In this document: positions 62,281 to 64,000 of the stretch, piece after piece
Layout of the letters: every line of letters starts with the position of its first letter
Position numbering within the stretch: the first letter of the stretch is position 1
Assembly: GCA_019914995.1 (NCBI GenBank)
Contig: CM034131.1
Coordinates: 3,504,501-3,568,500 of the forward strand
Source of the DNA: Acanthochlamys bracteata
Lineage: Eukaryota; Streptophyta; Magnoliopsida; Pandanales; Velloziaceae
Reading direction: 5' to 3'
Length of the DNA: 64,000 nucleotides
The notes under the pieces: model-generated
The model's input: only the letters and a program-made list of their open reading frames with translations
Told to the model about the DNA's origin: nothing
The model's database searches: none
Position numbers and translations under genes: made by a program

Positions 62281-62533
62281 GGGCGTTTGGGATTGCATTT
62301 CTCAAACGTTCATTTTTAATTTTACATTTCATATTTTTAATATATATTATATAAGTATTTAAAAAATTTATTTAGAAATTTAAAAAGTGTAGAAAAATTC
62401 TACGTAGTGAGATCTTTTTATTGTGTATTCTTATTATTTTTTTGAAGTAAAAAAATAGAGCTTGTTTTTTAAAAAAGAGAAAAATATTCTCTATTTTAGA
62501 AAAATTTCATTTCATAAGCACTCTTAAATGTCC
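62281..62533. mobile_element. MITE with the ends of the Harbinger element
   Basis: The left end is GGGCGTTTGGGATTGCAT. The right end, reverse complemented, is GGACATTTAAGAGTGCTTAT. GAT repeats directly on both sides (62278-62280 and 62534-62536). The left end matches the right end of the autonomous element at 49743 (GGGCGTTTGGGATTGCTTAT). The body is 253 bp, A/T-rich and noncoding. Confidence 0.7.
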
Positions 62534-62535
62534 GA

Positions 62536-62740
62536 TGAACTCACTTTTTTAGATTTTGAATTTAAAACTTTAATTTAAAATTTAAATTATTAATAAAAAA
62601 TAAGTTTTTATAATAATTTTATATTAAAAATTAGTTTTAAAATATAATTTTGAAAAAAATAATAGATTATTTTAATTTTTATTTATTTTATATTAAATGT
62701 GAGTTTGAAAAAATAGAATTTTCGTGGTAGGTAACAAGCC
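62536..62740. mobile_element. MITE related to the one in ELMO intron 3
   Basis: The left side begins GAACTCACTTTTTTAGA. The right side, reverse complemented, is GGCTTGTTACCTACC, then CAAACTCACA. The element at 5993-6232 has the same order of words. It directly adjoins the previous MITE. Confidence 0.5.
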
Positions 62741-62747
62741 ATTGCGA

Positions 62748-62985
62748 ATGTTCTTGAAAAAATAATTTTCTAAAATAGAAAATAGTTTTATCTAATTTTG
62801 GCAAATAAATTTTACTATTTTATCTAAAAAAATAAAAAGTAATAAAATCTTATCATTAAAGTTTTTTATACTTTCTCAAATTTTAAATAAAATTTATAAA
62901 CTATTATAAAAAATTTATTCAAAAATATAAAATAAATAGCTGAATAAAAATCTTTTGGCTAACGTATTACCAAATTCCCTCATAA
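62748..62985. mobile_element. Second copy of the A/T-rich MITE core
   Basis: The core TTTATCTAAAAAAATAAAAA, then TAATAAAATCTTATCATTAA, then ATTTATAAACTATTATAAAA is alignable with 54060-54200. The ends are not clear; 'ggctaacgtattaccaaatt' near 62958 may be one. Confidence 0.45.
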
Positions 62986-64000
62986 TCAGAATTAGTACGT
63001 ATTGTAATTACCTAAAATTTATTTTTTTGGCTAAATTTTAATTTTAAATTTAATTTATACTCTAGTTGTTTCAAATTTATTTTGAATTAGTTTTGTATAT
63101 ACTCAATTTTACTGAAATTAATTTATAAAAATTATTTTTATTAATTTAAACACCCTATTGGCCATGGTTATTTAGATGATTCGGATCGGATTAGTAGGAG
63201 CAAGAGGACGTGGCCCATTTTGATCCAAGTCCGAGACAGTTAATAAGCCGATGTGATTCCAATCCAATATCCTCTTGACGTGAAGAGCGTGCTGTACTTT
63301 ACCCATAACTTATCAAACTGAATTAAAAAATGATTTTTAATAAATTTCAAAATTACTTGTATGTATTTATATATCCTAATAATTTTATTTATAATATATA
63401 TCAAATTTATTTTTATAAACTTATTTCTAAATAATTTTTTAAATAAGCGAACTGGTTTCAAATCAAACATCTATAATAGCTGAGCAGTAACGAGCCAAAA
63501 GCGGACATAGATTTATAAAAGTGTTCACAAATATTACTTTTAAAATAAAAATATTTTATTTTAATAAAAAAATAAGTTTTAATTTATATCCTTAAAATTA
63601 ATAATAAAATCATATAATATAAAAATTTTATAAAAACTCTATAAAAAATATTATATAATAATAATTTCTATAAAATATTATAAATAATTTATTAAAATAA
63701 AATATAAAATAATATTTTTTTAAAATCACAATCAAATATATATTAAAGAATCATTGATACAGATGAAGATGTGAGCAGAGGCAGCCATCTGCCAGTTGTT
63801 TTCTTTCATCATTAGCCAAAAATCAACTTATATTCACAGCTCATAGAACAATAGAGGTCACAAACAATTCCAAAATTTGTGTAAATAGGACCCAATCCCA
63901 AAAGGCTGGATAAACTCGGGTGATGTAATTAAGTCTTATATTTTGTATCTATTCAAATATAAGAAAGTGATTATTGATTCTCTTTTCTCTATCTTAGAGT
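62986..64000. other. A/T-rich intergenic DNA
   Basis: No gene is recognised. 63300-63730 is low-complexity A/T-rich DNA. A less A/T-rich stretch at 63750-63960 has no open frame of note. The window ends in this spacer. Confidence 0.4.

Overview
The window is nuclear DNA of a flowering plant. The evidence is intron-rich genes with GT-AG introns, four recognisable plant genes, A/T-rich intergenic DNA and many plant-type transposons (PIF/Harbinger, Tourist-like MITEs, Ty1-copia). The genus cannot be told from the sequence. All exon boundaries below were worked out by hand from splice sites, reading frame and remembered family sequence. No alignment or transcript was available.

Layout from left to right. 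1-1.7 kb holds tandem repeats and a degraded LTR element with a tRNA-Met-type primer-binding site. 2.85-9.34 kb (minus) is a nine-exon ELMO/CED-12-domain gene. 11.18-11.67 kb (minus) is a two-exon EPF1-type stomatal patterning peptide gene. 14.04-42.42 kb (minus) is one 28 kb gene with 24 exons and 1006 codons, coding for an importin-13/transportin-3-like nuclear transport receptor. Its introns have collected Tourist-like MITEs, a solo LTR nested in a MITE, a 5.5 kb Harbinger relic and tandem copies of an exon-intron junction. 43.78-49.74 kb (plus) is a nearly complete PIF/Harbinger transposon: an intact DDE transposase, a SANT/Myb-like ORF1 with a single nonsense codon, and a long 5' intron holding a telomere-like array and a G-rich repeat. 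52.11-58.39 kb (plus) is an equilibrative nucleoside transporter gene of the ENT1 type with one apparent single-base frameshift at the start of exon 2. 58.9-61.6 kb (minus) is a decayed Ty1-copia element between 245 bp direct repeats. 61.7-64 kb is low-complexity DNA and a cluster of MITEs.

The four host genes do unrelated jobs: Rac/Arf-type signalling, stomatal spacing, nuclear import or export, and nucleoside uptake. They do not form a functional cluster. The parts that merit a second look are the Harbinger element with its telomere-like insertion (an empty-site copy lies beside it), the MITEs that share its ends, the ENT1 frameshift, and the possible secretory N-terminus on the ELMO protein. 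I found no clear sign of a wholly new biological system.
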